The notes: generated from the letters alone by a model not told the origin. Shown: positions 17,920-26,644, counted from the stretch's first letter. The stretch is 64,000 bases of DNA from Bradyrhizobium sp. ORS 285 (GCF_900176205.1 NZ_LT859959.1:2935001-2999000), one strand, 5' to 3'. Numbers and translations are program-made.

Positions 17920-19404
17920 TCACTCCGCCGCGAGGCGGGATGCGCCGTTCCAGGCGTAGGCCTGGGCGTCGTTGCCGGCGACGTCGGGCGTGATGCCCAT
18001 GTATTGCAGCGCGCCTTCCAAGGTCGGCGGCTGGATGTGGCCAGCGAGGAAGCGGTCAACAATCGAGAGGTGGGTATCGTAGCGCTCGGGCTGGCTTTTC
18101 CACACCCACTCGCAGACCTCGCAGCAGAAGTTCAGCTTGCGGCCGTTATGCGTGGTGATGCGCGGCGCCTTGCCGATGCTCGGGCTGCAGATCGGGATGT
18201 GGCAGCAGTTGCAGACGATCGGCAAGGTCGCCGGATAGGTCTTCTCGATCTGGCCGGTACGTACGTTGTCGCCGATCACGTCCCACAGCTTGCCGAAGCG
18301 GTCGTTCCAGCCGGGATATTTCTGCTCCAGCCAGTCCCGCTCGGCGGGCGACACGCCGGCGTCCGGATTCCACCACACCGTCGGCCGCCAGAACCAGACG
18401 CCCATGTGATAGGCGTGATGGACCCAGTCGAGCTCCGGCAGGAAGTGCTCCTCCCAGTACCACGGCACGTTCATGCCGAGGTCCTTGAACTGGTCCATGA
18501 ACTGCCGGCAGATCCAGTCCTGCATGAACTCCTTGAACGACATCGTCCGGCTTTCCAGCGGCGTGTAGTAGTCCATGGAGATGCCGGTCAGCAGCGCGAA
18601 CAGCTTCCACGATCGCCAGAACATCTGGTCGACCATCTTCTGCGCCTCGGCCTTCCTGCCGTTATTGATCATGATCTTCAGCGTCGGCTCGCCCTGCTGC
18701 GAATGCCGCGCCTCGTCGGTCTGGATCGAGGAGATGAGCGCGCCGAACTCGATGTCGCCGACATGCAGCGCGTCCGAGGCCATGCCGAGGAATTGCAGGT
18801 TGGTGAAGCCGGTCTCGAAGGTGAAGGTCAACTGGATCGCCGTCGATACCGCGTCGTTGGCGGTGAACATGTCGTCGAACAGGCTGCGCGCCGCGATCAC
18901 GCCCCATTCGTTGGTGTGCATCGCCTTGTGGGCCCAGTCAAACTGCGGGTCCTTTCCGAGCAGGCAATAAGGGAAGTAGATCTGCGCCTGGCCGTGGCGG
19001 CATTCGTCCAGTGTCCCGAACGCGGCCATGTTGCGCCACGCTGCTGCGCGGCCGAACCGGGCCATGCGCGCCTCGCCGATCGAGGCGAAATATTCCGGAA
19101 CCGGTATCGCACCGTAATGCGCCTTGATCGCCGACTTCCAGCCGGCGTCGAGATTGTCGTACAGATTTGAGCGCGCGATCGTCGAGCGGATCGAGTAGAT
19201 GCCGTCGTCCTTGCCGGCCTGATTGTGGACATATTCGCGATAGGTCAGCTTGTACGGCTCGTCCCAGCCCCACCATTGCTCGCCATGGATACCGAAGCTC
19301 TTGGAGAGCTCCTCGGGAAAGACCTCGTCCTCGCTGACATAGGAGAAGGCCCAGTTCATGTCGCGAACTGTATCGTAATAGTCCCGCCGCTGCAGCTTCG
19401 GCAT
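17920..19404 (-). CDS. tmoA: Diiron monooxygenase hydroxylase alpha subunit (TmoA type)
   Basis: This 494-residue catalytic subunit aligns with toluene-4-monooxygenase TmoA almost without gaps in the first 240 residues. The diiron ligands fall at the same numbers: Glu104, Glu134, His137, Glu197, Glu231 and His234, with Thr201 also present. Pocket residues Ile100, Ala107, Phe176, Phe196 and Phe205 are conserved, while position 103 is Pro instead of the T4MO Gly. The family hydroxylates aromatics, alkenes or cyclic hydrocarbons; the actual substrate is not determinable here. The ATG has GGGAGGAG just upstream. It is the first gene of an operon running down to 13791, and a SARP-type promoter lies about 150 nt upstream. 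Confidence 0.96.
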   Translation of the reverse strand: MPKLQRRDYYDTVRDMNWAFSYVSEDEVFPEELSKSFGIHGEQWWGWDEPYKLTYREYVHNQAGKDDGIYSIRSTIARSNLYDNLDAGWKSAIKAHYGAIPVPEYFASIGEARMARFGRAAAWRNMAAFGTLDECRHGQAQIYFPYCLLGKDPQFDWAHKAMHTNEWGVIAARSLFDDMFTANDAVSTAIQLTFTFETGFTNLQFLGMASDALHVGDIEFGALISSIQTDEARHSQQGEPTLKIMINNGRKAEAQKMVDQMFWRSWKLFALLTGISMDYYTPLESRTMSFKEFMQDWICRQFMDQFKDLGMNVPWYWEEHFLPELDWVHHAYHMGVWFWRPTVWWNPDAGVSPAERDWLEQKYPGWNDRFGKLWDVIGDNVRTGQIEKTYPATLPIVCNCCHIPICSPSIGKAPRITTHNGRKLNFCCEVCEWVWKSQPERYDTHLSIVDRFLAGHIQPPTLEGALQYMGITPDVAGNDAQAYAWNGASRLAAE

Positions 19405-19795
19405 CGTTGCTCCTCCCGAGCGTGATGGTCGCGTTCGTTCTTGTTCGTTGCCGCCGCTGCGCCGCCCTTGAACGGGCGAACCTTGTGCGGCTGCTGTCGG
19501 TCGTCCGATCTGTCGTCTTCGGACTAATCGATCGTCGCTCGATGTTAGTTGCTCCAGTGTAGGGAGCGTTCTTTGGTTTTTCTTTAGGTCGTCCCGAGCA
19601 GCGATCGGTGCCGCGCAAGCTGCGATTCAAGCGCAGGCGACCGCAGCGGTGCTGCGGCTTCACACGAGGTGATGCGATGCGGGATGATGGGGCGCTGGCG
19701 CCGAATCGACGCGTCGACCTGCGCGAGCTAGCAGCTCGTGGCGTGTCATGAGTCGGTTGTGTGGAGGAGAGGAGGCCGGCGCGGCCTTCGGACGA
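19405..19795. other. Intergenic region upstream of tmoA
   Basis: This 391-nt region separates two same-strand operons. It holds the tmoA ribosome site, a leader of about 145 nt and the direct-repeat promoter at 19556-19586 annotated separately. I see no gene in the remainder (19590-19795). Confidence 0.6.
19556..19586 (-). promoter_or_regulatory. SARP-type operator and promoter of the tmo operon
   Basis: Read on the minus strand, TAAAGAA (19586-19580) and CAAAGAA (19575-19569) form a direct repeat with a 4-nt spacer (AAAC), that is an 11-bp period. Seven nt further is TACACT (19561-19556), a plausible -10 box with no good -35. This is the layout used by BTAD/SARP activators. The P450 operon at 27951-27981 carries the same arrangement, and a BTAD regulator is encoded at 28094-29593. 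Confidence 0.7.
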
Positions 19796-20119
19796 TCAGC
19801 TGCTGCGGCCGACGACGCGCAGCGTCAGTCCATCGAGCGCGTCGATGATCGTGATCTGACACGCCAGGCGGCTCTCCGGCCGCACGTCCGTGGCCTCGAA
19901 TTCGAGAACGTCCGCCTCGATCTCACCCGCCGGGCCGACACGGTCGAGCCATGCCTCGTCGACGTGGCAATGGCAGGTGGCGCAGATGCAGGAGCCGCCG
20001 CATTCGCCGATGATGCCATCGACGCTATTGCGCTTCGCCGCCTGCATGACGCTTTCGTCGTGCTCGGCATCCACGGTCCGCACGGTGCCATCGGGCTCGA
20101 TGAAGGTGATCCTGGGCAT
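19796..20119 (-). CDS. Putidaredoxin-type 2Fe-2S ferredoxin
   Basis: This 107-residue vertebrate/putidaredoxin-type ferredoxin has ligands Cys40, Cys46, Cys49 and Cys87 in ECGGSCICATC and LACQ. An extra Cys44 and Cys51 sit in the cluster loop. Such ferredoxins pass electrons to class I bacterial P450s, and a P450 is encoded first in this operon (26645-27901). No ferredoxin reductase is next to it, so the reductase is presumably shared or elsewhere. The start at 20119 is the family N terminus; the frame is open further upstream without resemblance. Confidence 0.93.
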   Translation of the reverse strand: MPRITFIEPDGTVRTVDAEHDESVMQAAKRNSVDGIIGECGGSCICATCHCHVDEAWLDRVGPAGEIEADVLEFEATDVRPESRLACQITIIDALDGLTLRVVGRSS

Positions 20120-20133
20120 GAGCGTTCGCGTCC

Positions 20134-20895
20134 CTAGTTGAACTGCCTGCCGCCGTCGACGATCAAGGTCTGGCCGGTGATGAAGGCGGCGGCGGGCGAG
20201 GCGAAGAACAGCGCGCCGCCGACCATGTCGTCGACATCGGCCGCGCGTTTCAGCGCGCCGCGCGAGACGCCGTATTCGGCCGCATTCTCCATCAGGCCGA
20301 GGCTGGCTGCGGTAAGCGTGAAGCCGGGCGCGATAACGTTGACGGTGATCTTGTCGTCGCCGAGCTCGCGCGCCAGGGCGCGGGTCATCGCGATCACGGC
20401 GCCTTTCGACGACACGTAGTGTAGCCACATCGGCGAGCCGCTCATGACTGTGGCTGACGAGACGTTGACGATCGCGCCGCCGCCAGCGCTTCGCATCAAT
20501 GGGGCCGCCGCCTTGCTCATCATCCACACGCCCTTGACGTTGACGCGCATGACGCGGTCCCACTCGGCCTCGGGGATCGCCTCGAAGCCGCGGCGCTCCA
20601 GCTCGGCATAGATTGCGGCATTGTTGACGAGAACGTCGACCCCGCCCATGTGTGCGGCGGCGAATTGCGCGAGCCGTTCGGTGGACGACTCGCTCGCGAC
20701 GTCGACCTCGGCGGCATGCGCCTTGCCGCCGCCGTCGCGGATCAGCCGCGCGGTCTCCTCGACCCCACCAAGACGGATGTCGGCGGCCACGACCTCCGCG
20801 CCCGCGGCCGCGAACGCCAGGGCGAAGCCGCGGCCGAGCCCGCCGGCGGCGCCAGTGACGATGACGCGCTTGCCATGCAGCTGGATCGTGCTCAT
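20134..20895 (-). CDS. Short-chain dehydrogenase/reductase
   Basis: This 253-residue classical SDR has the cofactor motif TGAAGGLG near residue 15, the NNAA motif near 90, a catalytic Ser in NVSSAT and Tyr-Lys in YVSSK. Asp39 at the end of beta 2 suggests NAD preference. The C-terminal GQTLIVDGG segment is typical. It overlaps the HD-domain gene by 4 nt (ATGA). In context it probably oxidises an alcohol intermediate made by the oxygenases; the substrate is unknown. Confidence 0.92.
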   Translation of the reverse strand: MSTIQLHGKRVIVTGAAGGLGRGFALAFAAAGAEVVAADIRLGGVEETARLIRDGGGKAHAAEVDVASESSTERLAQFAAAHMGGVDVLVNNAAIYAELERRGFEAIPEAEWDRVMRVNVKGVWMMSKAAAPLMRSAGGGAIVNVSSATVMSGSPMWLHYVSSKGAVIAMTRALARELGDDKITVNVIAPGFTLTAASLGLMENAAEYGVSRGALKRAADVDDMVGGALFFASPAAAFITGQTLIVDGGRQFN

Positions 20896-21509
20896 GCGGA
20901 CACCTCGATATGCAGCAGGTCGGTCATGCAGGCGGAGGCCGTGCCCTCAGCGATCAGCGCCTGGGCCATGGTGGTGCCGGCATTGGTCAGCATCGACGGC
21001 AGCACGAAGCTCTCGAGCATCGCGAGCGTCTCTTTCGGCTGTGTGTCGAACCAGCCGCCAATCGTGGCGACGCCGTGCCCGGTGAAGCGCCATAGCTTGT
21101 CGGCATCCTTCATCAGCGCATCCTCTTGCGAGATCGCGGCCTTGCGGGTGTCGTGGCCGTCGATGATCGCCAGGATGATCTCGACTTGAAGGCCGGGGAT
21201 CGCGAGCCGCTTGAACGCCTCCGCCGCAATCTTCACGCCTTCGATCTCGTGGGCGCGCTGCAATTCGGGATATTTCGGATTGGGACCCACGGCAGCGGGG
21301 AGCTGCTCAGGCGGGAATTTCTTCCAGCCGACGTCGTGCATGAGGATCGCGGGCAGCACGACCGAGGCGTCCGCTTCGGGATGGATCCGCAGCAGTGCCT
21401 GGCCTAGCCGATAGGAAATCAGGGTGTGCTCGTCGTTCGAGCGCACGTCCAGCCAGGGCCGCGCTTCATGCCAGATCGGCAGATCCTGGTCGCGCAGAAA
21501 ATGCGTCAT
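20892..21509 (-). CDS. HD-domain protein (putative phosphohydrolase), paralogue 1
   Basis: This 205-residue protein has an HD-type metal site: an early His in NDEHTLISY, the paired HD in MHDVGW, and a distal Asp in KDADKLWRF, with a conserved DGHDT in between. It is a paralogue of the protein at 22969-23571, sharing the HD, DGHDT and DADKLWRF blocks. HD proteins are usually metal-dependent phosphohydrolases; the substrate is unknown. Because the operon also encodes an ATP-dependent dikinase-like pair, a phosphorylated metabolite is an attractive but unproven substrate. It overlaps its neighbours by 4 nt on both sides. Confidence 0.86.
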   Translation of the reverse strand: MTHFLRDQDLPIWHEARPWLDVRSNDEHTLISYRLGQALLRIHPEADASVVLPAILMHDVGWKKFPPEQLPAAVGPNPKYPELQRAHEIEGVKIAAEAFKRLAIPGLQVEIILAIIDGHDTRKAAISQEDALMKDADKLWRFTGHGVATIGGWFDTQPKETLAMLESFVLPSMLTNAGTTMAQALIAEGTASACMTDLLHIEVSA

Positions 21510-22951
21510 CGCAGCTCCGCGTCGTAGGTGAGATAGATCGTCTTGTATTCGAGATAGTCCTCGACGCCGTAGCGGCCCTTCTCGCGTCCGATGCCGCTCT
21601 GCTTGACGCCGCCGAACGGCGCGCGCTGGCTGGAGCGCTGGATGTCGTTGACCCAGATCGAGCCGGCTTCGAGGCGTTCGGCCAATGTGAGTCCGGTCGC
21701 GAGATCGCGCGAGAACACGAAGGCGGCGAGGCCATAAACCGTTGCATTTGCCAGCCGCAGCGCCTCCTTGCGATCGTCGAAGGGAGCGACACCGAGCACC
21801 GGCCCGAAGGTTTCCTCGGTCATCACGAGAGAGGCAGGATCAGCATCGGCGATGATTGTGGGCGGCAGGAACCAGCCCTTGTCGTAGGGCCCGCCCGTCA
21901 GCCTTGCGCCGCCGGCCAGCAGCCTCGCGCCGCGAGAGCGCGCATCGGCAATCTGCCGCTCGCTGTTGCGATAGATCTTCTCGTTGACGAGGGGCCCGAG
22001 CGCGCAGGTCGAGATCAGGCCGTTGCCGACGGCGAGCTGCAAGACCTTGTCGGTGAGCGCGTCGAGGAATCTCGCATAAACGGTCCGCTCGACATAGACG
22101 CGATTGACGCGGTAGCAGAACTGGCCGGAATTGGCGAAGGCGTGACGCGCGATTGCAGCCGCCGCCGCGCCGACATCGGCGTCGGCGCAAACGATGGCCG
22201 GACACTGCCCGCCGAGCTCGAGCGTGACGCGCTTCATCGTGCCTGCGGCCGCCGCGGCAATCGCCTTGCCGGCCCGTGTGCCGCCGGTGAAGGCGATCTT
22301 GCGCGGCGTCGGATGTTCGATCATCTGCATGCCTACGTCAGGACCGCGGCCGGTCACGACGTTGAAGCAGCCGTCGGGATAACCCGCCGTCGTGAACAGC
22401 TCGGCAAGCCGCAGGGTCGACAGCGGCGTGTCCTCGGCGGGCTTGGCGACGACCGTGCAGCCGGCCATCAGCGCTGCGCCCAGCTTGAAGCAGAGCAGGG
22501 TGACCGGATAGTTGAACGGCGTGATCGCGATGACCACGCCGACCGGCTCACGGGTGATGATGATCTTCTCGCCGGCCACCCCCGTCAGCGGCATCTCGGC
22601 GTGCAGGCGCAGGCCTTCCTCGGCATAGACCTCGAGCAGTTCGGCCGAGCGCTGGATTTCGGTGATGGCGCCCGCCAGCGGACGGCCGAGCTCGCGGGTC
22701 ATGAGACGGCCGAGCTGCTCGGCGTTCTCGCGCATCAGTCGCGCGGCGGCCTTCTGCAGGCGTGCGCGGTCCGCGACCGGGGTTGCCTTCCAGGCCTGGA
22801 AGGCCGTCTCCGCCGAGCGGATCGCGGCATCGACGTCGGCGGGACCGGCATCGGGAACGCTGTCGATGGTCTCGCCAATGGCGGGATCGAGCACGTCGAA
22901 GGTCGCGCCGCTCCGGGCTGCAACCCAGCGGCCATCGATGAACATGTCCAT
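21506..22951 (-). CDS. NAD(P)-dependent aldehyde dehydrogenase
   Basis: This 481-residue aldehyde dehydrogenase is full length. The catalytic Cys279 lies in GQFCYRV and the general base Glu245 in LELGGQ; the ITPFNYP segment and the late EETFGPVLGV motif are also present. It converts an aldehyde to a carboxylic acid with NAD(P). Position between the two HD-domain genes suggests it acts on an aldehyde formed in the same pathway. Substrate cannot be read from the sequence. Confidence 0.95.
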   Translation of the reverse strand: MDMFIDGRWVAARSGATFDVLDPAIGETIDSVPDAGPADVDAAIRSAETAFQAWKATPVADRARLQKAAARLMRENAEQLGRLMTRELGRPLAGAITEIQRSAELLEVYAEEGLRLHAEMPLTGVAGEKIIITREPVGVVIAITPFNYPVTLLCFKLGAALMAGCTVVAKPAEDTPLSTLRLAELFTTAGYPDGCFNVVTGRGPDVGMQMIEHPTPRKIAFTGGTRAGKAIAAAAAGTMKRVTLELGGQCPAIVCADADVGAAAAAIARHAFANSGQFCYRVNRVYVERTVYARFLDALTDKVLQLAVGNGLISTCALGPLVNEKIYRNSERQIADARSRGARLLAGGARLTGGPYDKGWFLPPTIIADADPASLVMTEETFGPVLGVAPFDDRKEALRLANATVYGLAAFVFSRDLATGLTLAERLEAGSIWVNDIQRSSQRAPFGGVKQSGIGREKGRYGVEDYLEYKTIYLTYDAELR

Positions 22952-22968
22952 GTCCGCGGGCCCTCTGG

Positions 22969-23571
22969 TCAGATGAGGTCGAGCATAAGCGCAACCTGGG
23001 TCTTGGCCAGCGCCTCCTCGGCCATCTGTCGTCCGACCTCGGTCTCAAGCAGGGCGAACTGCGCCGTCAGGCGCGCGGCATATTGGTGTGGCGTCATCTT
23101 GAACCAGTCGCAGGCGACGGCGACGCCCGTGGTGGTGAAGCGCCACAGCTTGTCGGCGTCGCGCACGATCCGGTCGTTGAGCGAGCGCGGATAGGGGCGC
23201 GTGTCGTGGCCGTCGATGATCTCGGCGACTGCGACGATGACGGCTTCCGGCCAGTCGGCCTGCTCCAGCACCTCGCGCGACATGCGCACACCTTCGCTTT
23301 CGTGCAGGAAGCGCACGTCGGACTGCATCATGTTGGGGCCAAAACCCTTCTCGATGATGTCGGTCATGTCGATCGAGTACCAGCCGATGTCGTGCAGGAT
23401 GATCGCAAGCGAAACAATGTCCTCGTCCGCGTCCGGATAATGCGCCAGCAGCTTGCGCGCATAGGCGTAGGACAGCGGGATGTGCACGTCGTTCTTGCGG
23501 GCGCGCATGTACGGCTCGCTGATGCGCCACACCTGGTCATAACGGCTGCCGATCTCGGGCCTGTCGAGCAT
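22969..23571 (-). CDS. HD-domain protein (putative phosphohydrolase), paralogue 2
   Basis: This 200-residue protein has the same HD layout as the protein at 20892-21509: early His in NDVHIPLSY, HD in LHDIGWYS, DGHDT, and Asp in RDADKLWRF. Two diverged copies in one operon suggest either a heteromeric enzyme or two sequential steps. It lies directly after the dikinase-like gene pair, separated by a strong hairpin. The function is unknown; metal-dependent phosphate chemistry is the best family-based guess. Confidence 0.86.
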   Translation of the reverse strand: MLDRPEIGSRYDQVWRISEPYMRARKNDVHIPLSYAYARKLLAHYPDADEDIVSLAIILHDIGWYSIDMTDIIEKGFGPNMMQSDVRFLHESEGVRMSREVLEQADWPEAVIVAVAEIIDGHDTRPYPRSLNDRIVRDADKLWRFTTTGVAVACDWFKMTPHQYAARLTAQFALLETEVGRQMAEEALAKTQVALMLDLI

Positions 23572-23591
23572 TGCAATGTCCCATCTTGCGG

Positions 23592-23616
23592 AGAAGGCCG
23601 GCGTCGCCGGCCTTCT
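23592..23616 (-). other. Strong intercistronic hairpin
   Basis: A perfect inverted repeat, AGAAGGCCGGCG at 23592-23603 and CGCCGGCCTTCT at 23605-23616, lies between the PEP-utilising gene and the second HD gene. No T tract follows on the minus strand. It may protect the upstream message from 3' decay or attenuate the distal genes. Confidence 0.55.
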
Positions 23617-23628
23617 GTGGTTCGGGTG

Positions 23629-25437
23629 TCAGGAGAGAACGGTGACTTCGCCGGTCGAACCGTTGACGCGCAGCATCTGGCCGTTCTTGATGGAGGAGCT
23701 GGCGCGTCCCGTGCCGGTGACGGCGGGCAGTCCGTATTCGCGGCACACGATCGCCGCGTGGGACATCATGCCGCCGATGTCGGTGACGATCGCGTTGATC
23801 TTGCCGAAGATCGGCGCCCAACTTGGCGCGGTCACCGGCGCCACCAGGATCTCGCCCTGCTCGATCTGGCCGAGCTCGTCGGCCGAGCGCACCACGCGGG
23901 CGCGTCCCTCGACGATGCCGGGCGACGCGGCCATGCCGGACAGCTTGGTCGTGTTCGCGGCGCCATCGAGCCAGCGGCCGATGCTTTCCGTGGTGATGCC
24001 CCAGAGCATGATCGTGAACGGCTCGGTGATGACATCGGGCGGATTGTTGAGCGCGGGCTGCGGCGGCGTCGTCGCGAGCGCGGCGAGGATCTTCTTGCGC
24101 CGCTCGATCTCCGGCGGCCAGTAGGTCGGGCCGATTGCGGGCGCGCCGACCGCCCAGCCATTGCCATAGTCGAACAGCGCGTCGCGAACCTCCTGGCGGT
24201 TCAGATAGAACAGGTCGTCGGCGTCCTTCCAGAAGCCGGCATCGCGGAAGATCGCGCCGAGCTCGCGCATCTTGCGCCAGAACACGCTCATCGACCAATG
24301 CTCGATGTAGAAATTGTGGTTCTCGACGTAGGGGAATACGGTGCGGGCGAGTCCGAGCTTGCCCTCGAAGGCAGCGCGCGCGTCGGCATCGAGCATCTCG
24401 GCATATTCGGAGGTGATACGGTCGCGCTCGCGCGCGATGGCTTCGGTGGGGCGGTCGATCTCCTCGCCGCGCTGAACGCGGACGACATAATCCCTGATAT
24501 AGCCGAGCGGAATGTCGAGATGCTCGATCCAGTATTTGTCGGTCGAGTAGAAGCCGTTGCCGGAGGTGAAGTTGAACCACGGGTCCTGCGCCTCCGTCCA
24601 GGCCTTCAGCCATTCGGCGCCGTTCGGCGCACGACCAACAGCGCTGAGTGCTTCGTCGACCGATCCGCTCTTCAGCGCTTCGGTTACGCCGAGCTTCACC
24701 GCAAGCTTCGCGAGTTTCTTCAGCTCGTCATCGGGACGGAACAGGTCGACCTCGACGCCCTGGACCATCTTGGCGATGGCCTGGTCCGGAATGGTCGGGA
24801 ATTGCCCCTTCATGAAGCTGAAGAAGTCGAGATACGCGGCGTAGCCGAGATTGAGGAACTCGAAATGATACTGCCAGGTCTTGTACAGCAGCTGGATCGC
24901 GCGGTCGTAGGTCTCGGTGAGCGCGTAGGTGTTGTCGAGGCCGACGCCGCCGGTGATCCAGTCGAGCGGCACGGCATCGGGCAGCGGCTCGAAGCTGAGC
25001 GCCTCGAGGTCGGCGATGTTGGCGCGGACCTTCTTGTCCCAATTGGCCAGCAGGCGATCCCAGTTCTGGAAGTAGTAGCCGGCGCGCTCCATGAAGTGCG
25101 GGACGCGGTCGCCGATCAGCTCGGGCGCGACCGCGACCGGGCTCATGTAGCAATAGCCGTTGTGGATACGGTATTCGACACCGTTGGCCGGCGGGATCAG
25201 ATAGTGCCGGGTGTTGTATTGGCCGAGGCACTTCACGGCGAACTCGACGGTGACGGCATCGAACGGCTTGAACGGGCTCGGCCAGTGCTGCGAATCGCAG
25301 AACCAGAACTTGCCGTCCTCCTTGTCGCGCAGGCTGTTCTGGAACTGCAGATAATAGGGATAGAGCTTCTCCCAGCCCTCGGCGCCTGCAGGCGTCTTCA
25401 GGTCATAGGGGCTCGGAAATTTCGCGTGCGCCGTCAT
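23629..25437 (-). CDS. PEP-utilising (phosphohistidine) subunit, phenylphosphate synthase alpha-like
   Basis: This 602-residue protein (about 68 kDa) ends in the PEP-utiliser mobile domain: SPGIVEGRARVV, then DIGGMMSHAAIV with the phospho-accepting His560, then REYGLPAV. The first 450 residues have no ATP-binding motifs and may form the acceptor site. The separate ATP-binding half is encoded immediately upstream (25481-26575). Splitting into about 70- and 40-kDa proteins matches phenylphosphate synthase of anaerobic phenol degraders, which phosphorylates phenol with ATP through a phosphohistidine. The acceptor here is unknown. The ATG has AGGGGAAA about 6 nt upstream. Alternatives include other pyruvate, water dikinase-like phosphotransferases. 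Confidence 0.87.
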   Translation of the reverse strand: MTAHAKFPSPYDLKTPAGAEGWEKLYPYYLQFQNSLRDKEDGKFWFCDSQHWPSPFKPFDAVTVEFAVKCLGQYNTRHYLIPPANGVEYRIHNGYCYMSPVAVAPELIGDRVPHFMERAGYYFQNWDRLLANWDKKVRANIADLEALSFEPLPDAVPLDWITGGVGLDNTYALTETYDRAIQLLYKTWQYHFEFLNLGYAAYLDFFSFMKGQFPTIPDQAIAKMVQGVEVDLFRPDDELKKLAKLAVKLGVTEALKSGSVDEALSAVGRAPNGAEWLKAWTEAQDPWFNFTSGNGFYSTDKYWIEHLDIPLGYIRDYVVRVQRGEEIDRPTEAIARERDRITSEYAEMLDADARAAFEGKLGLARTVFPYVENHNFYIEHWSMSVFWRKMRELGAIFRDAGFWKDADDLFYLNRQEVRDALFDYGNGWAVGAPAIGPTYWPPEIERRKKILAALATTPPQPALNNPPDVITEPFTIMLWGITTESIGRWLDGAANTTKLSGMAASPGIVEGRARVVRSADELGQIEQGEILVAPVTAPSWAPIFGKINAIVTDIGGMMSHAAIVCREYGLPAVTGTGRASSSIKNGQMLRVNGSTGEVTVLS

Positions 25438-25480
25438 GATCGTTTCCCCTCGTTGTCTCTGTTATTCGTTGTCGTGATGC

Positions 25481-26575
25481 TCAGCGCTTGGCCTGGACCG
25501 GAGCGAGCAGCGTTCCGAGTACGCCGGCAATGCCGGTCTCGTAGACGGCCGTCGTCTGCCTCTTCTTCTGGCTCCACACCGTTTCGGGCCGGCTCTGCAG
25601 CGCGACCAGATTCTCGTCCTCGGGGAGATCGGCGTCGATTGCCCATTCGACATCCTGCGGGCAGCCCATGCTGCGCTCGAGCGATTTGGCGAGCCGGGCG
25701 ACGGCGAGGACCTGGGCATTGGTCAGAGAGGGCAGGGTGCGCCGCTCCGGCGCGATGACGCGCTCGACGGTGCGCCGCGCCGCGCGATCGGCGACGAGCT
25801 CGAAATCCTTCTCCGAGATGCGCTGCTTGATTACCTGCAGCAGCACCTTCTCAACGACGAAATTGTCCGGGGTGATCTCGCCGGACACCACGGGCTCGCC
25901 GAGTCCGAACGCGGCATCGATCACGATCTTGGTGCGATCCCCGTTGATCGGATCGAGCGTCATCGCGACGCCCGCGGCTGACGCATTGACCATCTTTTGG
26001 ACGCCGACCGACATCAGCACGTCGATCTGGCCGAGCCCGTTCTCGGCGCGATAGGAGATGGCGCGGGCATTGAACAGGCTGGCCCAGCACGCCTTGACCT
26101 TCTCGACCACGGCGTCCTCGCCGACAATCCAGAGATAGGTGTCCTGCTGGCCGGCGAAGCTGGCATCGGGCAGATCCTCGGCTGTCGCGGAGGAGCGCAC
26201 CGCCACCGGCAGTTGGCCGTCGGGCGACATCCGGCGATAGGCCTCGCGGATCGACTGCTCGACCACGCCGGGCATCGGCTGGGCGATGATCACGTCGCGG
26301 ATCTCGTGGGACAGCTTCTCCTCGTCATCGACGTCGTCGAGCACGATCTGCGACAGGCGCTCGCGGATCGTCGCCTGGAGCCCGTTGCTGCGCAGATGCA
26401 GGGCATAGGCGTCGGTCGCGACCGCAAAGCCCTGGGGCACGCGGACGCCTTGCGCGATCATGCGCGCGAGGCTGGCGCATTTGCCGCCGATGCGCGGGAA
26501 GTCGGCCTCGCGCGCGGCGTCGAACGGCACGATGAAGGATGCGGCTGCGTTGGCGCCCATGCGTCTGTTCCCCAC
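25481..26575 (-). CDS. PEP synthase/PPDK N-terminal ATP-binding subunit
   Basis: This 364-residue protein is an isolated ATP-grasp half of PEP synthase. Motifs are IGGKCASLARM near residue 28, VAVRSSATAEDLPDASFAGQQ near 125, DPINGDR, AFGLGEPVVSG and a late QDVEWAID followed by LQSRPET. It lacks the swivelling His domain and PEP-binding barrel, which explains the need for the partner at 23629. In phenylphosphate synthase the equivalent beta subunit transfers the beta-phosphate of ATP to the alpha-subunit His. The pair is inferred to activate an alcohol or phenol made by the oxygenases of this island. Confidence 0.88.
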   Translation of the reverse strand: MGNRRMGANAAASFIVPFDAAREADFPRIGGKCASLARMIAQGVRVPQGFAVATDAYALHLRSNGLQATIRERLSQIVLDDVDDEEKLSHEIRDVIIAQPMPGVVEQSIREAYRRMSPDGQLPVAVRSSATAEDLPDASFAGQQDTYLWIVGEDAVVEKVKACWASLFNARAISYRAENGLGQIDVLMSVGVQKMVNASAAGVAMTLDPINGDRTKIVIDAAFGLGEPVVSGEITPDNFVVEKVLLQVIKQRISEKDFELVADRAARRTVERVIAPERRTLPSLTNAQVLAVARLAKSLERSMGCPQDVEWAIDADLPEDENLVALQSRPETVWSQKKRQTTAVYETGIAGVLGTLLAPVQAKR

Positions 26576-26581
26576 CTTGTG

Positions 26582-26600
26582 GTCCGGATCTGCTCCGGAC
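26582..26600 (-). other. Hairpin between P450 and dikinase genes
   Basis: An inverted repeat, GTCCGGA at 26582-26588 and TCCGGAC at 26594-26600, sits in the 69-nt gap between the P450 and the ATP-binding subunit. A second small one lies at 26621-26637. Neither has a T run; differential message stability is possible. Confidence 0.45.
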
Positions 26601-26644
26601 TTGTTATTGCTTGTGACACGCGTCCGAGCGGTGGACGCGCCGTG

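Noticed and set aside
19405..19795. Sigma-54 promoter for the tmo operon
   Set aside because: No GG-N10-GC pair with a good TGGCAC/TTGC match was found; the SARP-type direct repeat explains the region better.
23083..25758. Plus-strand frame of 891 codons across the dikinase and HD genes
   Set aside because: Antisense to two well-supported genes; composition typical of a shadow frame.
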